Source: Synergistaceae bacterium
Lineage (GTDB): Bacteria; Synergistota; Synergistia; Synergistales; Synergistaceae
Length of the DNA: 7,941 bases
Assembly (NCBI GenBank): GCA_012728505.1
Contig: JAAYEY010000179.1
Coordinates: 1-7,941, forward strand
Reading direction: 5' to 3'
Below are positions 1 through 5,885 of the stretch, in pieces. The notes under the pieces are model-generated. The model worked only from the letters and a program-made list of their open reading frames with translations, had not been told where the DNA came from and did not search any database. The first letter of the stretch is position 1, and each line of letters begins with the position of its first letter. The translations under genes and the position numbers were made by a program.

Positions 1-471
1 AACGGTACCGGCAGTCCAAGTAAAATGGCCCACCAGATTAAGACCGAACATGAATTCGGGTGCCAGCAGAGGTTCTTTCTGCATCGAAGCTATACTGAAG
101 CTTTCATCAGTAAGTTCGAAGCATATCCATGACTTTTTCAAAGCCCCGATCCCGGGTGCCAGTCTTCTGGCTATTGAGGATGACATCATAATATGCCTCA
201 TGTTGAGTACTGCAGTTGCAAGAACAATCTCTGGTATCGATGAACCGATCATAAGCAGGTTGAGGGCTACGAACTGACTTGCGCCAGCATAGACAACGAG
301 AGACATAAAAAGGCTTTCAAGGGCAGTAAGCCCTGCAGTCTTGCAAAGTATTCCGCAAGCCAGAGCACTTGGTATATAGCCGATGGCTATAGGTGTTCCT
401 GTTTTGAGACCGTACCTGAATCCTCTTGCTGTCTCTTGGCAAAAAACGGTCTCTTCTTTTGTCTTATCCAT
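1..471 (-). CDS. azlC: AzlC-family branched-chain amino acid permease, N-terminal part (cut by window edge)
   Basis: Translating the complement gives 157 residues without a stop, running off the left edge. The protein is a hydrophobic multi-pass membrane protein with the hallmarks of the AzlC/YgaZ family: an early G-x-P-I-A-I-G-Y-I-P segment (about 25-34), the YAGASQF signature (61-67), LNMRH (89-93) and FELTDESF (118-125). Family members form two-component exporters of branched-chain amino acids with a small AzlD partner. No AzlD is visible, but it would normally follow downstream, beyond the window. An in-frame ATG lies 15 nt upstream (486), but a GGAG sits 9 nt before the ATG at 471 and the predicted transcript start leaves too little leader for 486, so I chose 471. 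About two thirds of the usual length (roughly 230 aa) is present. Family assignment is firm; the exported substrate is inferred. Confidence 0.88.
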   Translation of the reverse strand, partial: MDKTKEETVFCQETARGFRYGLKTGTPIAIGYIPSALACGILCKTAGLTALESLFMSLVVYAGASQFVALNLLMIGSSIPEIVLATAVLNMRHIMMSSSIARRLAPGIGALKKSWICFELTDESFSIASMQKEPLLAPEFMFGLNLVGHFTWTAGTV

Positions 472-505
472 GTTTCCTATCTCCATTCGTAAATGCCAAA
501 GAAGG

Positions 506-535
506 ATTCTATATTAAAAACAGAGACCCTGTCAA
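506..535 (-). promoter_or_regulatory. Probable sigma-70 promoter for azlC
   Basis: On the minus strand a perfect -35 box TTGACA (535-530) is followed after 16 nt by TATAGA (513-508), or after 18 nt by TAGAAT (511-506). Transcription would start near 500, giving a leader of about 30 nt before the ATG at 471. No operator-like repeat is obvious around it. Confidence 0.6.
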
Positions 536-642
536 ACATTCGCCCCTTCAGAAAACCTAAATAGAAACATAGTAATTAAAATAGCCCATAAGTCTCCATA
601 ATTGCCCTTAAAGTTGTCGTGCAATTCAGATGATTGTATCCT

Positions 643-651
643 TGCTATAAG
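643..651 (+). promoter_or_regulatory. Extended -10 promoter for the aldehyde oxidoreductase operon
   Basis: TGCTATAAG matches the extended -10 form TGnTATAAT with one mismatch in the hexamer. No good -35 box lies at standard spacing, which extended -10 promoters tolerate. Transcription would begin near 658, so the mRNA would carry a leader of about 340 nt that includes all the structured elements listed below before the ATG at 999. Confidence 0.45.
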
Positions 652-666
652 ATGTAAACCATATGT

Positions 667-683
667 ATGCAACTTGGTTGCAT
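667..683. repeat. Inverted repeat just downstream of the operon promoter (possible operator or 5' hairpin)
   Basis: ATGCAAC-TTG-GTTGCAT is a perfect 7-bp inverted repeat with a 3-nt spacer. It lies about 10-25 nt after the predicted transcription start. At the DNA level the spacing suits a dimeric repressor acting as a roadblock; at the RNA level it is a short 5' hairpin ahead of the larger fold. The sequence does not decide between these, and no cognate regulator gene is in the window. Confidence 0.4.
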
Positions 684-710
684 TTACCTCCCCGAGTTTG
701 TAGCCCTAAA

Positions 711-847
711 GATTCTATCTATGGGCGCAAACCAGTGGATCGGACTTAGCGGTCAACGATCCCGAGGGTCACATGGGAAACCATGAGGCCTCCCACAGGC
801 GGAACTTACGCCTTTTTTGGAAAGGGGTTATTGAGATAGATAGAAGC
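711..847 (+). promoter_or_regulatory. Structured leader RNA, candidate molybdenum-cofactor (Moco) riboswitch
   Basis: A 10-bp closing helix, 713-722 with 836-845, encloses three smaller helices. The first pairs 737-742 with 757-762 and continues as 743-745 with 752-754 past a two-A bulge. The second is an arm with 764-767 paired to 789-792, then an internal loop, then a perfect 5-bp stem (772-776 with 781-785) capped by a GAAA tetraloop. The third is a GGCG/CGCC hairpin (797-801 with 809-813) followed by six U. A GNRA-capped arm inside a multi-helix junction, located in the leader of a molybdopterin enzyme, fits what is known of Moco riboswitches, which control Moco synthesis, molybdate transport and Moco-using enzymes. 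Family assignment rests on architecture and context; I could not run a covariance model. It could instead be another leader RNA class. That the region folds is more certain than its name. Confidence 0.58.
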
Positions 848-869
848 ATGTAGTTTAGATATGCTTTCT
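842..869 (+). promoter_or_regulatory. Alternative hairpin competing with the closing helix of the leader RNA
   Basis: 842-849 can pair with 861-869 (AGAAGCAT against ATGCTTTCT, one bulged U). Its 5' arm reuses 842-845, which also belong to the 3' strand of the closing helix of the preceding fold, so the two structures exclude each other. A pyrimidine-rich run with several T clusters follows at about 872-893. This is the arrangement expected of a riboswitch expression platform, but the T tract is interrupted by C, so whether it terminates transcription is uncertain. Confidence 0.4.
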
Positions 870-906
870 GACTTTCCCTTCCTTCCCTTTTTCAAAAAAA
901 TCTACA

Positions 907-936
907 GTTGTTTTCATGGGACGTCATGAAAACAAC
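907..936 (+). repeat. Perfect 12-bp inverted repeat in the operon leader
   Basis: GTTGTTTTCATG (907-918) is followed by a 6-nt loop and its exact reverse complement (925-936). The RNA would form a 12-bp hairpin ending about 45 nt before the Shine-Dalgarno site. It is followed by CCGCTCTTTATTTA, which is not a proper U tract, so a classic terminator is unlikely. It could be a DNA operator, a stabilising or processing hairpin, or a weak attenuator. It is symmetric, so strand is nominal. Confidence 0.5.
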
Positions 937-998
937 CCGCTCTTTATTTAGATTAGATTTTGAATTTAATTCCGGCAACGGAGAAGGAGATGTAAGAA

Positions 999-3824
999 AT
1001 GGCAGAAGCAAACTATCATGTCAAGAACCTTACCATCAACGGTGTGCCAAGAAGGATTATCGGCAAACCGGAAACCACACTGCTAACAGTTATCCGCGAC
1101 CAGCTCAAAATGACCGGTACCAAAAGAGGCTGCGACCAAGGACAGTGCGGTGTCTGCAACGTTATACTTAATGGCAACGTTGTCCGTTCCTGCATCACAA
1201 AATGGAAGAACGTACCTGAGTACTCTGAGATAACGACAATAGAAGGTATCGGGACGCCTGATAATCTTCACGCCCTGCAGTGGGCTTTCATTGTCTGCGG
1301 AGCAATCCAGTGCGGTTTCTGTACGCCCGGGTTCATTACCGCAAGCAAAGTACTGCTTGACAGCAACCCCAGTCCGACAAGAGAAGAAGTACGTGAATGG
1401 TTTAGCAAGAATTGGGTGGCCTGCCGTTGCACCGGATATGTTCAGGTTGTAGATGCGGTCATGAAAGCCGCAGCGATACTTAGGGGAGAAGAGAAGATAG
1501 TAGATCTGGCTAAGATGTACAAACCGGGCGATTCTATCTGGAACTCAAAATACCCACGTCCGAGCGCAGTCTATAAGGCTACAGGACTTTGGGATTTTGG
1601 CGATGATGACAGGCTCAAGCTTCCTGATGAGTTCCTCTTCGCATATCCGTTCGCACTGGATGGCGTACGCCACGCCAAGGTTAACAAGATCGACACTTCT
1701 GGAGCAGAAAAGATGCCGGGTGTCTTCAAGGTCGTAACCTACAAAGATATAAAAGCTAACAAGGGTACTAACAGAATCAGAGGCCAGGTAGGCTGCCCGT
1801 CAACCACTACGGATGGATGGGAGCGCCGCATCATGGTCGAAGAGGGAGACAAGATCCGTCAGTGGGGCGAATGTATTGCCATAGTTTGCGCTGACACTGA
1901 AGCAAATGCCCGTGCAGCTGCTGATAAAATCAAAGTAGACTATGAGTCATTGCCCGAGCTTCTAGACATATACCAGGCTAAAGCAGCCGATGCTATAAAA
2001 GTTTATGATGATATCGACGGCATCGATGGAATGCCCAATGCCTTTAACAAACGCGTCTTCACAAAAGGTGCAGATCCTAAGTCAGACCTTGATAAGGCTC
2101 CTTACGTAGTAGATGATGAATTCTACAGCTCACGCCAGCCTCACATGGTACTTGAGACAGACTGTGGTTATGCTTATTACGATGAAGAAGGTCTTGTCAC
2201 ACTAGCAACAAAATCCATCTGTGTCTACAGACATCAGATGATGATAGCACGCGGCATAGGCGTAGCTCCCTCAAAGATAAGGGTAATTCAGAACAATATG
2301 GGAGCTTCTTTTGGTTACAAGGTTGCCCCGACAAACGAACCATATCTTGCAATAGCCCTTATAGCATGCCAGCGACCTGTTTACATGCGCGTCAACATGA
2401 AGGAACACAATACCCGCACACCAAAGAGATCCCCATTCCTGATGCATATCCGCGTCGGAGCAGACAAGAGTGGCAAGCTTGTCGGAGCTGAGCAGACATG
2501 GTGGGTCGATCACGGTCCATACAGCGAATCAGCTAACGATCTTACAAACAAGGGTGGTCAGTTCTTCTTCTCGCCTTATGCGTATGCCAATATGAGAGGA
2601 ACCGGCTACACATGCTTTAGCAACCATCGCTGGAGCGCGGCATTCCGTGCATATGGAGCACCTCAGACTTATTGGGGATGCGAGACCGCTATGGATATGC
2701 TTGCAGAGAAATGCGGGATAGATCCGTTTGATTTTAGAGAGATGAACCTGTTGCATTGGGAAAAGGGTACAACGAATCCTCTTGGCATGATGCCGTCCGG
2801 CTATGCACCTGAAGTGTTCCCGCTTCCGGAAATGATGAAAAAAGCACGTCCCTATTATGAAGAGATGAAAAAAGAAGCTGCCGCAAAGAGCACCGATAAA
2901 GTTAAATTTGGTGTAGGTGTCTCTATTGGGATATACAACTCCAATGACGATGGGGCTGACGAAGCAGAAAGCAACGTTGAACTGACCAAGAACGGTGTTA
3001 CCCTTTACAACACATGGGAAGACCATGGACAGGGCGCCGATATGGGATGTGTTGGTACTGCGCATGAGGCACTCAAACCGCTGGACCTCAGACCGGAGCA
3101 GATAAAATTGGTCCTGAGCGACACGGCAAAAGCCCCTAACAGCGGAGCCGCAGCAGCGAGCCGTTCGCAGGTAATGGTCGGAAATGCAATAGTTGACAGC
3201 TGCAAAAAGCTTCTTGACGCTATGCGTAAATCTGATGGCACCTACAGGACATATGATGAAATGGTGGCCGAAAACATCCCAGTCCTATATGAGGGCTATT
3301 CACAGGCTCAGGTGATAAATGAAAAGGGAGAAATTGAAGTCTGTTCAGGAAACGACAAGGACACCGGAATAGGCAAGCCCTTTGCTAACCATATGTTCGG
3401 CGTTAATGTTGCAATGGTATCAGTTGACATTAAAACAGGAAAGGCCCGCTGTGAAAAGTTTGTACTTGTCGGCGATGTAGGTGTAATAAACAATTATCTT
3501 GTCGTTGACGGACAGCAGTACGGCGGTATAGCTCAGGGCATAGGACTCGCTCTTACAGAGGACTTCCTTGATGAGAGCAAGTATAATAACTTTGTAACTA
3601 TGGGTCTGCCATACATCAAAGATATTCCGGATGATATCAAGCTTATACATGTTGAGACCCCGCGTCCTCTCGGTCCCTTTGGCGCGTCCGGGACAGGAGA
3701 AATGCCGCTTGCAGCTCCGCACATTGCTGTCTGCAACGCTATAAAGGATGCATGCGGAGTCAGGATCAAAGCAATACCAGCAACACCTGACAAGATCCTG
3801 GCAGGTCTTAAGAAAAAAGCCTAG
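999..3824 (+). CDS. mop: Molybdenum aldehyde oxidoreductase (xanthine oxidase family, D. gigas Mop type)
   Basis: This 941-aa enzyme oxidises an aldehyde (or hydroxylates a related carbon) with water, passing electrons through two 2Fe-2S clusters to a carrier such as ferredoxin or flavodoxin. Residues 1-80 form a plant-type ferredoxin domain with Cys45, 50, 53 and 65. Residues 85-160 form the helical second cluster domain with Cys105, 108, 142 and 144. A linker leads to the molybdopterin-binding region, with the GASFGYK loop (435-441), FRAYGAPQ (549-556), EDHGQGADMGCVGTAHE (674-690) and the catalytic Glu901 in GTGEMPL. There is no FAD domain, and length and layout match the single-chain D. 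gigas enzyme (907 aa). No signal peptide or twin-arginine motif is present, so it is cytoplasmic. AAGGAG lies 9 nt before the ATG. Several tunnel residues differ from D. gigas (see findings), so the substrate is unknown. Confidence 0.95.
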   Translation: MAEANYHVKNLTINGVPRRIIGKPETTLLTVIRDQLKMTGTKRGCDQGQCGVCNVILNGNVVRSCITKWKNVPEYSEITTIEGIGTPDNLHALQWAFIVCGAIQCGFCTPGFITASKVLLDSNPSPTREEVREWFSKNWVACRCTGYVQVVDAVMKAAAILRGEEKIVDLAKMYKPGDSIWNSKYPRPSAVYKATGLWDFGDDDRLKLPDEFLFAYPFALDGVRHAKVNKIDTSGAEKMPGVFKVVTYKDIKANKGTNRIRGQVGCPSTTTDGWERRIMVEEGDKIRQWGECIAIVCADTEANARAAADKIKVDYESLPELLDIYQAKAADAIKVYDDIDGIDGMPNAFNKRVFTKGADPKSDLDKAPYVVDDEFYSSRQPHMVLETDCGYAYYDEEGLVTLATKSICVYRHQMMIARGIGVAPSKIRVIQNNMGASFGYKVAPTNEPYLAIALIACQRPVYMRVNMKEHNTRTPKRSPFLMHIRVGADKSGKLVGAEQTWWVDHGPYSESANDLTNKGGQFFFSPYAYANMRGTGYTCFSNHRWSAAFRAYGAPQTYWGCETAMDMLAEKCGIDPFDFREMNLLHWEKGTTNPLGMMPSGYAPEVFPLPEMMKKARPYYEEMKKEAAAKSTDKVKFGVGVSIGIYNSNDDGADEAESNVELTKNGVTLYNTWEDHGQGADMGCVGTAHEALKPLDLRPEQIKLVLSDTAKAPNSGAAAASRSQVMVGNAIVDSCKKLLDAMRKSDGTYRTYDEMVAENIPVLYEGYSQAQVINEKGEIEVCSGNDKDTGIGKPFANHMFGVNVAMVSVDIKTGKARCEKFVLVGDVGVINNYLVVDGQQYGGIAQGIGLALTEDFLDESKYNNFVTMGLPYIKDIPDDIKLIHVETPRPLGPFGASGTGEMPLAAPHIAVCNAIKDACGVRIKAIPATPDKILAGLKKKA

Positions 3825-3850
3825 CAACTTACTTGCTCTAACAAGTTACA

Positions 3851-3888
3851 ATATAGTGAGGGGCTTTCCATTCGCCCCTCACCTATAT
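3851..3888 (+). terminator. Intergenic hairpin between oxidoreductase and cupin genes
   Basis: GTGAGGGGC (3856-3864) pairs with GCCCCTCAC (3874-3882) around a 9-nt loop. The stem extends by five A-T pairs (3851-3855 with 3884-3888) past one bulged C. The helix is strong but no U tract follows, only TATTATGAAAGG leading into the cupin ribosome binding site. I therefore read it as a partial terminator or mRNA-stabilising element that lowers or separates expression of the downstream genes, rather than the operon end. A weaker hairpin, ACTTG/CAAGT at 3831-3846, precedes it. Confidence 0.45.
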
Positions 3889-3909
3889 TATGAAAGGAAG
3901 GATAATTCG

Positions 3910-4335
3910 ATGTCTAAACAGGAAAAAAATTTCGGAAGCATCTACGATCTCCCTTTGCAGAACGCCTCCGCACTTGCGCCGAATATCGAAAAAAGAACGG
4001 TATACGGTCCCGGAGACAGATACTGGGAAGAATGGGTCATGAGGCACTTCATACTTCCAGCCCATGAATCGATTCCCGAACACTCGCATGACTGGGACCA
4101 TCTTATGTATACGATCAGTGGAGACGGCTATGTTGAAGTGGAGGGTGAAAACTATGACATGAAGACGGGATACTGGACCCGTATACCGGGCGGCATGAAA
4201 CATGTTTATCATAATGACGCCGACATACCTTTGGAGTTTTTCTGCATAGTCCCGGCACATGGGGATCCTCAGGCTAAAAAAATCAGTATGAGAGCTGAAA
4301 GAGCTGCGCGAAAGCCCGAAGGTAAGGAAGATTGA
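3910..4335 (+). CDS. Small single-domain cupin protein
   Basis: This 141-aa protein is one conserved beta-barrel of the cupin superfamily. The second cupin motif is canonical: Gly87, Pro93, Gly95, His98 and Asn102 at the classic spacing G-x5-P-x-G-x2-H-x3-N. The first motif reads HSHDWDH: His58 and His60 are in place, but the position normally held by Glu is His64, followed by the expected Gly71. Metal binding would then be by four histidines (58, 60, 64, 98). An ORF reading upstream to 3748 is an artefact inside the oxidoreductase gene; the ATG at 3910 has AAGGAAGGA about 8 nt before it. There is no signal peptide. It may be a small metal-dependent isomerase, dioxygenase-like enzyme or ligand sensor; the sequence does not decide. 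Its translational overlap with the aminotransferase gene suggests a shared pathway. Confidence 0.85.
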   Translation: MSKQEKNFGSIYDLPLQNASALAPNIEKRTVYGPGDRYWEEWVMRHFILPAHESIPEHSHDWDHLMYTISGDGYVEVEGENYDMKTGYWTRIPGGMKHVYHNDADIPLEFFCIVPAHGDPQAKKISMRAERAARKPEGKED

Positions 4336-5483
4336 AAAGGTTTCTCTCGACAAGATACAGTGAAATAAAGCCTTCTTTAATGATGAAAATGGCTGAAATG
4401 GCTAAGGGAATAACCGACAGCATAGATTTGACTCTTGGGGAACCGGATATTACTACACCTGAAGTTATTTGCGAAGAACTTTATAAAGCAGCTAAAAATG
4501 GTGAAACACACTATGTCCCCGGTATGGGGATTCTGGGACTTCGAACAGCTATATCGGATTACTGGGATAGAAAGTACGGCCTCAACTATGATCCTGATGA
4601 GATATTAGTCACAACCGGAGGCAGTCATGCATCATATCTTACTATGCAGGTATGCCTTGACCCAGGGGATGAAGTGATAATCCTCGAACCTTTTTTCACT
4701 TTTTATGAGGAACAAGTCCTCCAAGCAGGTGGTGTCCCAATCTATTGCATGAGTGGGGCAGAAAAGGGATTCCTTCCTGATCCGAAAGAGATCGAAAGTA
4801 AAATAAGCAAAAGGACCAAAGCTATATTGATTAACTCTCCCTGCAACCCGACAGGAGCGGTTTTTCCTTATGAACTTCTGATGAAGATATCTCAAATTGC
4901 TTCTAAATATGATCTTCTGGTCGTCTCTGACGAACTTTACGAGTCATTTGTATATGAAGGAACCCATGTTCCTTTTGCATCTTTGCCCGGAATGAAAGAG
5001 AGAACTATTACGATCGGTGGAATGTCCAAAACCTATGCTATGACAGGTTGGCGTATTGGATACGCGATGGGATCCCCTGTTTATCTTAAAGCTATGCAGG
5101 TTACTGGAGTGTCTCAGACGTTAAGTGTGAACACCATGGTGCAGAGAGCCTCTGAATTCGCCCTCAATAACTGTGATGATATTGTAAAAGAGATATCCAC
5201 GCTTTACGGTGAGCGCACGAAATTTGCATATGAGAAATTTAAGACACTGCCGGGAATAAAAACGGCTGAACCCAAAGGCAGTTTTTATCTTTTTCTAGAT
5301 GTTTCAGCAACAGGAATGGATGGAGAAGAGTTTGCCACTAAGGCGCTCAAAGAAGCCAGAGTGGTGACTATACCAGGTGCTTCGTTTGGTCCAAATTGCA
5401 ATAATTACATAAGAATAGCATGTACAGTGTCCGAAGAAATGCTTGAAGAAGCATCACGGAGGATAAGGAAAATACTTGTTTAA
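4332..5483 (+). CDS. Class I pyridoxal-phosphate aminotransferase
   Basis: The 383-aa protein is a fold-type I aspartate-aminotransferase-like enzyme that moves an amino group between an amino acid and a 2-oxo acid. Visible landmarks are the N-terminal LGEPD (35-39), Tyr61, SPCNPTG with Asn172, SDELY with Asp200 and Tyr203, the PLP lysine Lys233 in GGMSKTYAMTGWRIGY, and the substrate-carboxylate arginine Arg361 in NYIRIAC. All core cofactor residues are present. The start is a TTG at 4332 that overlaps the TGA of the cupin gene by 4 nt. The early residues KRFLSTRYSEIKPS match the usual beginning of the family, whereas the next Met would remove them. An SD-like GAAGG lies about 9 nt upstream, and translation is probably coupled to the cupin. 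Amino acid specificity cannot be read from sequence; aromatic, aspartate or alanine-type activities are all possible. Confidence 0.92.
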   Translation: MKRFLSTRYSEIKPSLMMKMAEMAKGITDSIDLTLGEPDITTPEVICEELYKAAKNGETHYVPGMGILGLRTAISDYWDRKYGLNYDPDEILVTTGGSHASYLTMQVCLDPGDEVIILEPFFTFYEEQVLQAGGVPIYCMSGAEKGFLPDPKEIESKISKRTKAILINSPCNPTGAVFPYELLMKISQIASKYDLLVVSDELYESFVYEGTHVPFASLPGMKERTITIGGMSKTYAMTGWRIGYAMGSPVYLKAMQVTGVSQTLSVNTMVQRASEFALNNCDDIVKEISTLYGERTKFAYEKFKTLPGIKTAEPKGSFYLFLDVSATGMDGEEFATKALKEARVVTIPGASFGPNCNNYIRIACTVSEEMLEEASRRIRKILV

Positions 5484-5540
5484 TTTTTGATTTTAAGGGA
5501 AAAAAGAAGAGGTATTGATATTGCTGAGGTTGGGCCCCAC

Positions 5541-5598
5541 GGCACTGGTTCAGGGGTTAATATCTTTTGTAAATCTATTACCTTTCTGAACCTGTGCT
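5541..5598. repeat. Large imperfect inverted repeat between convergent genes
   Basis: GCACTGGTTCAG (5542-5553) pairs with CTGAACCTGTGC (5586-5597) with one T-T mismatch. Inside, GGTTAAT (5555-5561) pairs with ATTACC (5577-5582) with one bulge, leaving a loop of about 15 nt. It is the only strong structure in the gene-free stretch 5484-5666, between the plus-strand aminotransferase and the minus-strand 39-aa ORF. Its position suits a bidirectional transcript end, but neither side shows a convincing U tract directly after the stem. I see no coding capacity I would defend in this stretch. Confidence 0.4.
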
Positions 5599-5666
5599 GA
5601 AAACTCTTTTCTCAAATGTGTCCTTTAAAAACTCAGTTGATGTGGTGCTACGTTATAACTGTCCAA

Positions 5667-5786
5667 CTACTTTTTCATTACGGTCCGCTCTATTGGAAGT
5701 CCGTTTTTCATTTCTACGGCTTCGAAGCGTCCTTCCGGCGTCATCCAGAACGGCATGCCGGAAACATATACTAACTTATTGCTCAT
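5667..5786 (-). CDS. Small protein of 39 residues, unknown function
   Basis: On the complement an ATG at 5786 opens a 39-codon frame ending in TAG at 5667. It starts MSNKLVYVSGMPFWMTPEGR and ends with basic MKK. The consensus site AGGAGG lies 7 nt before the ATG, and a consensus promoter begins about 60 nt upstream. Together these are far better than chance for so short a frame. The product is soluble-looking and slightly basic, with no membrane segment, no cysteines and a central PFWMTPEGRFEAVEM stretch that could form a beta hairpin. I do not recognise the family. It could be a small conserved protein, or a leader peptide for an RNA reading on into 5484-5666, though no gene follows there on this strand. 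It lies downstream of gpt on the same strand, separated by its own promoter. Confidence 0.6.
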   Translation of the reverse strand: MSNKLVYVSGMPFWMTPEGRFEAVEMKNGLPIERTVMKK

Positions 5787-5824
5787 TTTTCCACCTCCTC
5801 ATATATAAAGTGTACAACCCATAC

Positions 5825-5852
5825 ATTATACAGGTTGTCTTTAATCTGTCAA
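5825..5852 (-). promoter_or_regulatory. Consensus sigma-70 promoter for the 39-aa ORF
   Basis: On the minus strand TTGACA (5852-5847) and TATAAT (5830-5825) are both perfect hexamers, separated by 16 nt. Transcription should start near 5818, giving a leader of about 30 nt to the ATG at 5786. It is the best promoter in the window. Confidence 0.75.
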
Positions 5853-5861
5853 ATTTGTCAG
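5846..5861. promoter_or_regulatory. Palindrome overlapping the -35 box (candidate operator)
   Basis: CTGTCAAATTTGTCAG is symmetric around CAAATTTG, with matching CTG/CAG ends and a single T-T mismatch in each half. It contains the whole -35 hexamer of the 39-aa ORF promoter. A dimeric regulator bound here would block RNA polymerase. No regulator gene is present in the window. Confidence 0.4.
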
Positions 5862-5885
5862 TTAGGAACTTATTGGAATTATTGG

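Noticed and set aside
797..818. GGCG/CGCC hairpin followed by six T as a stand-alone intrinsic terminator
   Set aside because: The stem is only 5 bp and lies inside the larger fold closed by 713-722/836-845, so I treat it as part of the leader RNA. It could still act as a weak terminator in an alternative fold.
908..1171. 87-codon plus-strand frame beginning in the leader and running into the oxidoreductase
   Set aside because: It begins inside the 12-bp inverted repeat and continues out of frame through the first iron-sulfur domain. A leader peptide there has no ribosome binding site to support it.
2529..3065. 178-codon open frame on the minus strand inside the oxidoreductase gene
   Set aside because: It is antisense to strongly conserved coding sequence, its translation resembles no protein family, and it has no ribosome binding site that I can see.
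3748..3909. Upstream extension of the cupin frame to an ATG at 3748
   Set aside because: It runs in another frame through the conserved end of the oxidoreductase and through the intergenic hairpin. The ATG at 3910 has a strong ribosome binding site and starts a normal cupin.
3883..4353. 156-codon open frame antisense to the cupin gene
   Set aside because: The plus-strand frame encodes an exact cupin motif; the antisense product is cysteine- and phenylalanine-rich without recognisable domains.
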